A DNA stretch of 39,234 nucleotides, from NCBI GenBank assembly GCA_002898715.1, contig BEIA01000008.1, positions 1 through 39,234 on the forward strand, given 5' to 3'. This document shows positions 24,969-31,449 of this stretch, piece after piece. This DNA is from a bacterium HR24. Lineage in GTDB: Bacteria > Chloroflexota > Dehalococcoidia > SM23-28-2 > HRBIN24. Position 1 is the stretch's first letter, and every line of letters starts with the position of its first letter. Position numbers and translations under genes: made by a program. Under the pieces are notes generated by a model. The model was not told where the DNA came from. It searched no databases and saw nothing but the letters and a program-made list of their open reading frames with translations.

Positions 24969-25775
24969 TCAGGCGTCCGGGGGCCGCCAGCGCCAGAAGT
25001 GGTCCACCGGGCCGCGGCCCCGGCCGACCGGGTAGGCGCGGCGCAGGGCCTCGGTCAGGTACTCCTTCGCCCTCGCCACCGCCTCCGGCACCTCCAGGCC
25101 GCAGGCCAGGCCGGCGGCGATGGCCGAGGCGAAGGTGCAGCCGGTGCCATGGGTGCTGGCCGTCTCGACGCGAGGGGCAGCGAGCCGCTGGAAGGTGCCC
25201 CGCCAGTAGAGCAGGTCCACCGCCTCCGGGCCCGGCCGGTGGCCGCCCTTCACCACCACCGCCTCCGCACCCCAGGAAGCGATCTGCCGGGCGGCGGCCT
25301 CCAGGTCCTCTTCCGATTCCAGGGAGCGGCCCACCAACACCTCGGCCTCGGGCAGGTTGGGCGTGACCACCGTGGCCAGAGGCAGGAGCTGATGGCGCAA
25401 GGCATCGACTGCGTCGGCCCGCAACAGGGGATCGCCGCTCTTGGCCACCATCACGGGGTCCACCACCAGGTTGCGAAGGCCATGGCGCTGCACGCGCTCC
25501 GCCACCACGGCGATGATCTCGGCGCTGGCCAGCATGCCGGTCTTGACGGCGTCAGCGCCCATATCCTCCGCGATGGCATCGATCTGGGCCGCCACCATGT
25601 CCGCGGGCAGCTCGAAGACGGCCGTCACCCCCAGGGTGTTCTGGGCAGTGACGGCGGTGATGGCCGAGACTCCGTAGACCCCCAACGCGGCAAAGGTCTT
25701 GAGATCGGCCTGAATGCCGGCCCCGGCGCCCGAGTCGGAGCCGGCGACAGTCATCACCACGGGTACTCTGCCCAT
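24969..25775 (-). CDS. thiD: Hydroxymethylpyrimidine/phosphomethylpyrimidine kinase ThiD
   Basis: 268 residues of ribokinase fold. It phosphorylates HMP and HMP-P to the diphosphate used by ThiE. MTVAGSDSGAGAGIQADLKT near residues 8-27 is the ThiD N-terminal signature with the substrate-binding residues. GVYGVSAITAVTAQNT follows near 32-47, VVDPVMVAKSGDPLL near 104-118, a KGGH segment near 175, and the catalytic loop HGTGCTFASAIAA near 209-221, with Asp replaced by Thr/Phe context (GTGCTFASA is usual for ThiD). ATG at 25775 with AAGGTGA upstream. It is divergent from yjbQ. The 196 bases between its end and the hsp20 promoter region hold no gene that I can support. Confidence 0.93.
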   Translation of the reverse strand: MGRVPVVMTVAGSDSGAGAGIQADLKTFAALGVYGVSAITAVTAQNTLGVTAVFELPADMVAAQIDAIAEDMGADAVKTGMLASAEIIAVVAERVQRHGLRNLVVDPVMVAKSGDPLLRADAVDALRHQLLPLATVVTPNLPEAEVLVGRSLESEEDLEAAARQIASWGAEAVVVKGGHRPGPEAVDLLYWRGTFQRLAAPRVETASTHGTGCTFASAIAAGLACGLEVPEAVARAKEYLTEALRRAYPVGRGRGPVDHFWRWRPPDA

Positions 25776-25845
25776 CGCAAGGTCACCTTATGGCACGAGG
25801 ATAGCCGGTTCAAGGGGGCAGGTGGCCCAGGCGTAGCCCTGTCTA

Positions 25846-25853
25846 TATAATGG
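25846..25853 (+). promoter_or_regulatory. TATAATGG promoter element (yjbQ-sirtuin)
   Basis: Exact TATAATGG ends 18 bases before the GTG at 25872, in the 96-base divergent gap with thiD. This implies a very short 5' leader. No -35 match is seen. Confidence 0.5.
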
Positions 25854-25871
25854 CCAGCAGAGGTGACGGCA

Positions 25872-26303
25872 GTGCGCGCCCAGATCAGGGTGCAGTCCCG
25901 CCAGCGCGAGTGCCTGGAGGACATCACCGGGCAGGTGCGAGAAGCCGTGCGCCGCAGCGGAATCGCCGAAGGTCTCTGCCACCTGTACGTGCCCCACACC
26001 ACCGCCGGCATCGTCATCAACGAGAACGCCGATCCCGACGTCCCGCGGGACATCCTGGAGCGGTTACGGGCGCTGGTCCCGCCCGATGCGTCCTACCGCC
26101 ACTACGAAGGCAACGCCGATGCCCACATCAAGGCGAGCCTGGTTGGCCAGTGGGCGCTGGTCCCCGTGGCCGCGGGGGAGCTGGCCCTGGGACGGTGGCA
26201 GGGCATCTTCCTGGCCGAGTTCGACGGGCCGAGGGAGCGAACGGTGGTCGTCACCGTCCTGCCCTCGGCCGCCTGGCCACAAACGGGGGGAGAAGGCCCA
26301 TGA
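25872..26303 (+). CDS. YjbQ family protein (UPF0047, thiamine-phosphate-synthase-like activity reported for family)
   Basis: 143 residues. Small beta-rich homotrimer family. Conserved residues are visible: EDITGQVREAV near 15-25, LYVPHTTAGIVINENADPDV near 37-56, HYEGNADAHIKASLVGQW near 77-94 with the metal-binding-like His, and LGRWQGIFLAEFDGPR near 107-122. E. coli YjbQ and relatives have been reported to complement or perform a thiamine-phosphate-synthase reaction weakly, which makes the position beside thiD notable. The GTG at 25872 has AGAGGTGA 5 bases upstream; the GTG at 25863 has nothing usable. It overlaps the sirtuin start by 4 bases (ATGA). Confidence 0.87.
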   Translation: MRAQIRVQSRQRECLEDITGQVREAVRRSGIAEGLCHLYVPHTTAGIVINENADPDVPRDILERLRALVPPDASYRHYEGNADAHIKASLVGQWALVPVAAGELALGRWQGIFLAEFDGPRERTVVVTVLPSAAWPQTGGEGP

Positions 26304-27088
26304 CCTTGCAGCCCCAGGTCGAAGAGGCCATAGACGAGGCGGCCCGAATCGTGCTGAGCTCCCGCCACGTGGTGGCCCTGGTGGGAGCGGGACTCTCGGT
26401 GGAATCGGGCATCCCACCCTTCCGCGGCCCGGGCGGCCTGTGGACGAAGTACGGCGAGCCCGACATGCTGGGCTACCAGCGGTTCCTCCAGGACCCGCTG
26501 GGATGGTGGCAGGAGCGCCTGTCGCCTGCCGCCGGCTACAGGGAGCTGGCGGAGGCGCTGGCCCGGGCCCGCCCCAACCCTGGTCACTACGCCCTGAAGG
26601 AGATGGAGGACCTGGGCTTCCTTCACCACGTCATCACCCAGAACATCGATAACCTCCATGCGGAGGCAGGCAGCCGGAACGTGACCGAGATCCACGGCAA
26701 CCGCACCAAGCTGCGCTGCATCGAATGTTGTGCCCGCTGGCACAGCGACCAGTTCCCCATCGACGAGCTACCGCCACGCTGCCCTCACTGCGGAGGGCTG
26801 GTGAAGTCCGATACGGTGATGTTCGGCGAGCCCATCCCCCGCGATGCCCTGGAAGAGTGCATCCGCCAGGCAGCCATGTGCGATTGCATGCTGCTCATCG
26901 GCACATCGGGGGTGGTCTACCCCGCGGCAGGTTTCCCTGTAGATGTGAAGATGCAGGGCGGCCGTCTCATCGAGTTCAACCCCGACGAGACGGCCCTGAC
27001 GGAGCTGTGCGATGTGGTGGTGCGCGCCCCGTCAGGCGTGGCGCTGCCCCGGCTGGTCCAGAGGCTCAAGGAGCTTTCGGCCCGATAG
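26300..27088 (+). CDS. NAD-dependent protein deacylase, Sir2 family (sirtuin)
   Basis: 262 residues. It removes acyl groups from lysines using NAD. The NAD-binding segment VALVGAGLSVESGIPPFRG is near residues 25-43 (GAG.S..SGIP.FRG). TQNIDNLHAEAG lies near 114-125, and the catalytic His in VTEIHGN near 132. A four-Cys zinc site is formed by CIEC near 140 and CPHC near 161. LLIGTSGVVYPAAGFP near 198 is the cofactor loop. GLWTKYGEPDMLG and the following helix form the small domain; the Tyr/Arg pair that marks desuccinylases (SIRT5/CobB type) is not clear to me, so acyl preference is open. It shares a transcript with yjbQ by a 4-base overlap; the CoA transferase starts 22 bases later. Confidence 0.93.
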   Translation: MTLQPQVEEAIDEAARIVLSSRHVVALVGAGLSVESGIPPFRGPGGLWTKYGEPDMLGYQRFLQDPLGWWQERLSPAAGYRELAEALARARPNPGHYALKEMEDLGFLHHVITQNIDNLHAEAGSRNVTEIHGNRTKLRCIECCARWHSDQFPIDELPPRCPHCGGLVKSDTVMFGEPIPRDALEECIRQAAMCDCMLLIGTSGVVYPAAGFPVDVKMQGGRLIEFNPDETALTELCDVVVRAPSGVALPRLVQRLKELSAR

Positions 27089-27110
27089 GACAGAGCACAG
27101 GGGGTCGGAG

Positions 27111-28349
27111 ATGGAGCAGGCGCTCTCGGGCATAACGGTGCTGGACCTGACCTTCTGGCAGCAGGGCCCCATGAGTACGGCCCTGCTGGCCGATTTCGGT
27201 GCCAACGTCATCAAGGTAGAGGCCCCGGACAGGCTGGATCCTGGCCGCACGCTGGTGCGCTACGCCCCCCGCCCCGACGCGCCCAACGCTTACTTCGAGA
27301 CCCATAACCGCAACAAGCGGGGGCTGGTGCTCGACCTGCGCCGGGAGAAAGGGCGCCAGGTCTTCTACCGGCTGGTGGAAAAGGCCGACGTGGTGGTCCA
27401 GAACTACCGGCCGGGGGTGGCGCAACGGCTGGGGATCGACTACGAGACGCTGCGGCCGATCAATCCTGGCCTGGTCTACGCCTGTGCCTCTGGGTACGGG
27501 CTCAAGGGCCCCGAGGCCGCTCAGCCTGCCCTCGACCCGCTGCTGCAGGCCCGCGGCGGCATCATGAGCGTCACCGGCGAGCCCGACAGCCCTCCCTCCC
27601 GCACCGTCAATGGGCTGGTGGACCAGGTGGGCGCCTTCCTCCTGGCCCTGGGAGTGATGATGGCCCTTTTCCACCGCCAGCGCACGGGCGAGGGGCAAAT
27701 GGTGGACGGCTCGCTGCTGCAGGCGTCCATCGCCGTCCAGGCCTGGAACATCAACACTTACCTGCTGACGGGCACGTACAGCGGCCAGCCCATCCCGCGC
27801 CTGCCACGTCGGCTAACGAGCCCACTGTGGAACCACTACCGCTGCGGCGACGGGCGCTGGCTGATGCTGGGCATGGCCCAGATAGGGCGCTACTGGCCTC
27901 GCTTCCGCCAGTTCATGCACGAGGTCACCGGCACCCTCCTCTCGCCGGAGGAGCTGACCGTCGACTGGATGCGCTTCCACCCCACGGAGCTGATGGGCCT
28001 CATCGACCAGCTGGACCAGCTCTTCGCCACGAGACCGGCCCGCGAGTGGGTCCAGCTCATGCGCCAGCACGACCTGGTGTGCGACGTGGTCCAGGACTAC
28101 AGCGAGGTGGCCGAAGACCCCCAGGTGCTGGCCAACGACATGATCGTGGAATTCCAGCACCCCGTCCATGGCCCTATCCGTATGGTGCACACGGGCATCA
28201 ACCTGAGCCGGACGCCGCCCAGCATCCGGCGACCGGCGCCGGAGTTCGGCCAGCACACGGAGGAGGTGCTCCTGGAATTCGGCTTCACCTGGGAGGAAAT
28301 CGAGTCCCTCAAGCGTGAGGGAGTGGTGGGACCGAGAGCGGACGTCTGA
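27111..28349 (+). CDS. CaiB/BaiF-type (family III) CoA transferase
   Basis: 412 residues. It moves CoA between carboxylic acids through an Asp-bound anhydride. ITVLDLTFWQQGPMSTALLA near residues 8-27 starts the Rossmann-like domain. Next are GANVIKVEAPDRLDPGR near 30-46, the family-typical NRNKRGLVLDLRREKGRQ near 65-82, VVVQNYRPGVAQRLGIDY near 92-109, and the nucleophile region GPEAAQPALDPLLQARGGIM near 134-153, with the Asp in place of the usual Y-D. The C-terminal CDVVQDYSEVAEDPQVLAN near 325 is standard. The ATG at 27111 follows GGGGTCGGAG. It is likely third in the yjbQ-sirtuin transcript. Substrate unknown (carnitine-, formyl- and aryl-CoA types all possible). Confidence 0.92.
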   Translation: MEQALSGITVLDLTFWQQGPMSTALLADFGANVIKVEAPDRLDPGRTLVRYAPRPDAPNAYFETHNRNKRGLVLDLRREKGRQVFYRLVEKADVVVQNYRPGVAQRLGIDYETLRPINPGLVYACASGYGLKGPEAAQPALDPLLQARGGIMSVTGEPDSPPSRTVNGLVDQVGAFLLALGVMMALFHRQRTGEGQMVDGSLLQASIAVQAWNINTYLLTGTYSGQPIPRLPRRLTSPLWNHYRCGDGRWLMLGMAQIGRYWPRFRQFMHEVTGTLLSPEELTVDWMRFHPTELMGLIDQLDQLFATRPAREWVQLMRQHDLVCDVVQDYSEVAEDPQVLANDMIVEFQHPVHGPIRMVHTGINLSRTPPSIRRPAPEFGQHTEEVLLEFGFTWEEIESLKREGVVGPRADV

Positions 28350-28369
28350 GGCCAGCCTTACGGCGCCGG

Positions 28370-28390
28370 GGGCGGGGTCACTCCCCGCCC
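28370..28390. terminator. Hairpin between convergent CoA transferase and sigma factor genes
   Basis: GGGCGGGG (28370-28377), loop TCACT, CCCCGCCC (28383-28390): an 8-bp perfect stem. The sigma-factor stop codon lies in the loop. There is no T-tract on the + side beyond TCTTCT, so it is at best a weak two-way terminator. Confidence 0.4.
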
Positions 28391-28989
28391 TCTTCTGCTT
28401 CCATGAGCTGGCGCAGGCGCCGCAACGCCCGGAAGATGATCAGGCGGACGTTGCCCTCGCTGGTGCCGAGCACCTCGGCGATCTCGCGGCTGGAGAGGCC
28501 GCCATCGAAGCGCAGGGCCAGGGCCTCCTGTTCCCGCGGCGAGAGGCGGGCGAGGAGCCTCAGCAGCCTCTCCGCCTCGTCCTGACGTATGATTTCTTCC
28601 TCGGGCGAAGGCGCCATATCGGCCCAGCCTTCGACAGGCGAGTCCTCCAGGGGCAAACAGGTACGAGCGCGGGCGCGCATGTGGCTGACCATGACGTTGT
28701 GGGCGATGGAGAACAGCCAGCCGCCCACTGCGCCTTGGTCGCGCAGCGTGCCCCAACGCAGGTAGGCCTGCTTGAAGGTCTCGGCCACCACGTCCTCAGC
28801 CAGGTCGCGGTCGCGCAGGCGGCTGGTGGCGTAGGACATGAGCCGAGGGAAGTACTCCTCAAAGATGGCGCTGAACAGCTCGTGGTCGGGGCAGGTGGCG
28901 TCGACCTCGACCTGAGGGGCCCCTCTTCTTCTGACCATACCTGCGAGCAAGCCTCCGCTATCGCTTCGTAACTGGCCCCTTTCCGCCAT
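28378..28989 (-). CDS. RNA polymerase ECF sigma factor
   Basis: 203 residues. Region 2 covers FEEYFPRLMSYATSRLRDRD near 43-62, LAEDVVAETFKQAYLRW and GGWLFSIAHNVMVSHMRAR near 90-108. Region 4 covers LSPREQEALALRFDGGLSSR near 149-168 and EIAEVLGTSEGNVRLIIFRA near 169-188. The linker is acidic. There is no anti-sigma gene beside it; neighbours are a divergent winged-helix gene and a convergent CoA transferase, so control may be by transcription or an unlinked partner. ATG at 28989 with AGGG 8 bases upstream. Its leader contains a nested inverted repeat (28999-29036). Confidence 0.9.
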   Translation of the reverse strand: MAERGQLRSDSGGLLAGMVRRRGAPQVEVDATCPDHELFSAIFEEYFPRLMSYATSRLRDRDLAEDVVAETFKQAYLRWGTLRDQGAVGGWLFSIAHNVMVSHMRARARTCLPLEDSPVEGWADMAPSPEEEIIRQDEAERLLRLLARLSPREQEALALRFDGGLSSREIAEVLGTSEGNVRLIIFRALRRLRQLMEAEEGGE

Positions 28990-28998
28990 CGTCTAACC

Positions 28999-29046
28999 CT
29001 GGAAGGTGACTTCCCGTTCGGGAAATGGCCTTCCAGCAAGTTTTTT
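28999..29046 (+). terminator. Nested hairpin with T-tract upstream of the sigma gene
   Basis: CTGGAAGG (28999-29006) pairs with CCTTCCAG (29029-29036), 8 bp. Inside lies TTCCCG-TT-CGGGAA type pairing (29011-29024). On the + strand it is followed by CAAG and TTTTTT (29041-29046), fitting an intrinsic terminator that would stop + transcription coming through the sigma gene. On the minus strand the same hairpin lies in the sigma-factor leader and may be an operator or a leader structure. Confidence 0.45.
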
Positions 29047-29209
29047 CCGGAATAGTTAGGCCAGATTGATGACACCAGAATCATGCTTCTAGCATTAGCC
29101 TGTCAACACTCGCTACGGGCCACGATAGGCGTAGTTTTCCAGATGTTATCCACAGCCTTCCACATTGCTGCAGGCCACGTCCGCCCCTCGTCGGAGGCGA
29201 GGTGACGCC
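29047..29209. promoter_or_regulatory. Divergent intergenic region with TTGACA, inverted repeat and DnaA-box match
   Basis: AT-richer than its surroundings. On the minus strand TTGACA (29105-29100) is followed after 17 bases by TGATTC, a possible sigma-gene promoter. GAATCATGCTTC and ATGCTTCTAGCAT (near 29075-29095) form overlapping imperfect inverted repeats that could bind a regulator. TTATCCACA at 29146-29154 equals the DnaA-box consensus; I see only this one perfect copy. Confidence 0.35.
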
Positions 29210-29578
29210 TTGGCCCGCCGCTGGCGCCTGCTCAGCAACCACGGGCTCGTGCTTGCCTACATCCTGCGCCATCCCGATGCCACCCTACGGCAGATGGCCT
29301 TTGCCAGCGGCCTCACCGAGCGGGCCATCTACCAGATCGTGGCCGACCTGGAGCGGGCCGGCCTCATCGTCAAGCAGAGACAGGGCCGCCGCAACGTGTA
29401 TATGGTGGACAGGGACAGGCTGCTGGCCCACGACCTCCTCCCCGAACTGACGCTCGAGCGCTTCCTGGCCGACCTGGCCGCGGCCGCCCTGCCCGCCGCC
29501 CAGGGGCAAGAGGCAGCGCCAGCCACCACCGAGGAGGCGGTCCCCGAGGAGTCGCCTCCCGACGGCCCTTCAGCCTAG
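29210..29578 (+). CDS. Winged-helix transcriptional regulator, MarR/ArsR-like
   Basis: 122 residues. A winged helix occupies residues 1-65: LLSNHGLVLAYILRHPDATL near 7-26, RQMAFASGLTERAIYQIVAD with the recognition helix near 30-47, LERAGLIVKQRQGRRNVYMV with the wing near 48-67. The rest is Ala/Glu/Pro-rich and probably disordered. The TTG at 29210 is chosen because GAGGTGA lies at good distance; the frame upstream (from 29165) is Arg-rich and lacks a ribosome site. It is divergent from the ECF sigma gene and may regulate it. Its 3' end overlaps the next, convergent gene by 9 bases. Confidence 0.75.
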   Translation: MARRWRLLSNHGLVLAYILRHPDATLRQMAFASGLTERAIYQIVADLERAGLIVKQRQGRRNVYMVDRDRLLAHDLLPELTLERFLADLAAAALPAAQGQEAAPATTEEAVPEESPPDGPSA

Positions 29579-30559
29579 GCGGGCCGGTGCAATGCCGTAA
29601 CGCTGGCACCCGCCCACGAACACGTACTCCACCACCCCCCAACCCTCCAGACCGTCGCCCCGGAACCGGCAGAGCTGGTCGTAGCCGAAGGCCGCGGCCT
29701 CCGCCTGGGCCAGCGCTTCGGCGTCCCCTTCGTCCCAGACAGCAGGCTGGCGGCCCAGGTAGATGCTGGCCGCCTCTTCGGCCACGAGCGATATCTCTTC
29801 GCCATCCTCCAGCGCCAGCGAGAGCCGGGCCCGGCGCGGACGACGAGTGCCCGGCCACAGCTCCAGCTCATGCGCCAGCGAGAGCAAGCGCCGCGCCTGG
29901 CCGGACTCGGGCACCAGGGCGCCGTCGCAGTATACCGGGTCGCCCAGCGCCGTCTCCCACAGCCAGGCAGTCAGGCAGCCGTCCCGGAACTGCGCCGACA
30001 CCCATATCCACATGTCCACCAGGGGCATGTTGCGGATACCCCAAGAGCGGTCGCGCATGCCGGCGAGGCCCTGCAACGGCGTCCCCTCCACCTGCAGGCC
30101 GCCGGCGTAACGCCCGGCCTGGGTATAGTGGCACTGATGGACCACCGTGTGCTCCCCCTTGCGCCACTCGATGGGCGAGAACTGGAAGGGCGGACAGCGC
30201 CCTTCGAACACCAGGTGCCCGGAAACGGGGCTCGCCGGGGGAGCGAGTTCCAGGCGCCAGGCACGTAGCGGCTCCATCACAGCGAAAGAAAGCCCGCCGG
30301 CCGCCATCTCCTCCCGGTCGCCAGCCAGGGGCCGGGAGACGAAGTGGCTGTAGTGCCGGCCGCGGTGTACGGCCAGCAGGTACCCCTCCATGACGCCGCG
30401 GTTGGGAAACGCACCCAGGCCCGTAATGGCCAGGAACTCGCCCCGGTCGTCGTGCAGGTTGAAGTAGAAGCGGTCTTGCCAGTGCGGGTCTGGGGATGAT
30501 ACCTGGGCCAGGGGTGCCACCGCCTGGTGGACAAGGTATTCGTCCATCCTGCCCAACAT
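29570..30559 (-). CDS. CrtC/AttH-like (DUF7064-type) lipocalin-fold protein
   Basis: About 329 residues, almost all beta strands. It begins MDEYLVHQ a few residues after the ATG. HWQDRFYFNLHDDRGEFLAI near 25-44 is a typical first barrel strand pair. GMRDRSWGIRNMP near 178-190 is the hallmark of the family that includes hydroxyneurosporene hydratase CrtC-like and AttH-like proteins (the RD.SWG.R motif). No signal peptide. The exact start (30547, 30559 or 30565) is uncertain; GCGAGG precedes 30559. Function unknown; relatives act on isoprenoid or lipid substrates, which is only suggestive. Convergent with the winged-helix gene and divergent from the SppA-like gene. Confidence 0.7.
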   Translation of the reverse strand: MLGRMDEYLVHQAVAPLAQVSSPDPHWQDRFYFNLHDDRGEFLAITGLGAFPNRGVMEGYLLAVHRGRHYSHFVSRPLAGDREEMAAGGLSFAVMEPLRAWRLELAPPASPVSGHLVFEGRCPPFQFSPIEWRKGEHTVVHQCHYTQAGRYAGGLQVEGTPLQGLAGMRDRSWGIRNMPLVDMWIWVSAQFRDGCLTAWLWETALGDPVYCDGALVPESGQARRLLSLAHELELWPGTRRPRRARLSLALEDGEEISLVAEEAASIYLGRQPAVWDEGDAEALAQAEAAAFGYDQLCRFRGDGLEGWGVVEYVFVGGCQRYGIAPARLG

Positions 30560-30639
30560 GGCCATGCCTCGCCGTGCGTTTGCGGGCATAATAACAGGGG
30601 GCGGGGAGGTGTTGAAGCCCCGCCAAGGAGGGTAAGGAG

Positions 30640-31449
30640 ATGGACTTCTGGAGCAGGCTGGGCATACCCATGGGCCCAGGACCGCGCATCGCCCTGGTGG
30701 AGGTGCACGGCCCTATCATGCAGGGCGCCCGCGTGGCCGAGACGGTCAGGCTCCTGCGCGGCCTGGAGGACAACGAGCGCGTGCGGGCGGTAGTCCTGGA
30801 CGTGGACTCTCCGGGAGGTTCGGCCGCCCTCTCCGACCTGATCCACCGGGCCGTACTGCGGCTGGGCCGCTCCAAGCCGGTGGTGGCCCACGTCCGCTCT
30901 CAGGCGCTCTCGGGCGGCTACGTGGTGGCCTGCGCCGCCCGCCGCATCGTTGCCCCGCCCACTGCTCTGGTGGGGTCCATCGGCGTCATCATCGCTCGCC
31001 CCGTGGTGCGCGAACTGCTGGAGAGGCTGGGCGTGAAGATGTTCGTCAGCCGGGTGGGCGAGCACAAGGACATGATGCAGCCCTGGCGCGAGCCCACCCC
31101 GGAGGAAGCAGAGAAGATCGCCTCCCTCCGCGACGAATACTACCAGTGGTTCATATCGCTGGTGGCCGAGCGCCGGGGCCTGCCCGAGGAGACGGTGCGC
31201 TCCTATGCCACCGGCGAGTTCTTCACCGCTGCCAAGGCCCGCCAGATGGGGCTGGTGGACGAGCTCGGCGACCTGGAAACGGCCCTGGACATGGCCTCGG
31301 AGATGGGCCGGGCGCCCCGGCAAGTCGTCTACGTGCGGCCGCGCCGCCCCCTCCTGGAAAGGCTCATGGCGCCCGTGGGCCGCTCCCTGGCCGAGACCGT
31401 GCTCGGGGAGCTGGACGCCCGCCTGGGCCTGCAGGTCCTCTACCGCTAG
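30640..31449 (+). CDS. S49 family signal peptide peptidase (SppA-like), short form
   Basis: 269 residues with a single S49 domain, the short bacterial/archaeal type. IALVEVHGPIM is near 17-27 and VVLDVDSPGGSAALSDLI near 51-68. The catalytic Ser lies in SQALSGGYVVACAA near 84-97, and GSIGVII near 110 is the typical strand. The general-base Lys of short SppA is probably in GEHKDMMQPWREPTPEE near 144-160. SppA enzymes degrade leftover signal peptides; most have an N-terminal membrane helix, which is not obvious here, so the protein may be cytoplasmic or peripheral. ATG at 30640 with AAGGAGGG upstream and CATAAT at 30588-30593 as a possible -10. It converges on the metal ATPase, sharing CTAG. Confidence 0.88.
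   Translation: MDFWSRLGIPMGPGPRIALVEVHGPIMQGARVAETVRLLRGLEDNERVRAVVLDVDSPGGSAALSDLIHRAVLRLGRSKPVVAHVRSQALSGGYVVACAARRIVAPPTALVGSIGVIIARPVVRELLERLGVKMFVSRVGEHKDMMQPWREPTPEEAEKIASLRDEYYQWFISLVAERRGLPEETVRSYATGEFFTAAKARQMGLVDELGDLETALDMASEMGRAPRQVVYVRPRRPLLERLMAPVGRSLAETVLGELDARLGLQVLYR

Noticed and set aside
24959-24975. GTCCGTAGCTCAGG resembling a tRNA 5' half
   Set aside because: No D-loop, anticodon stem, TΨC arm or acceptor partner follows; it lies at the end of thiD.
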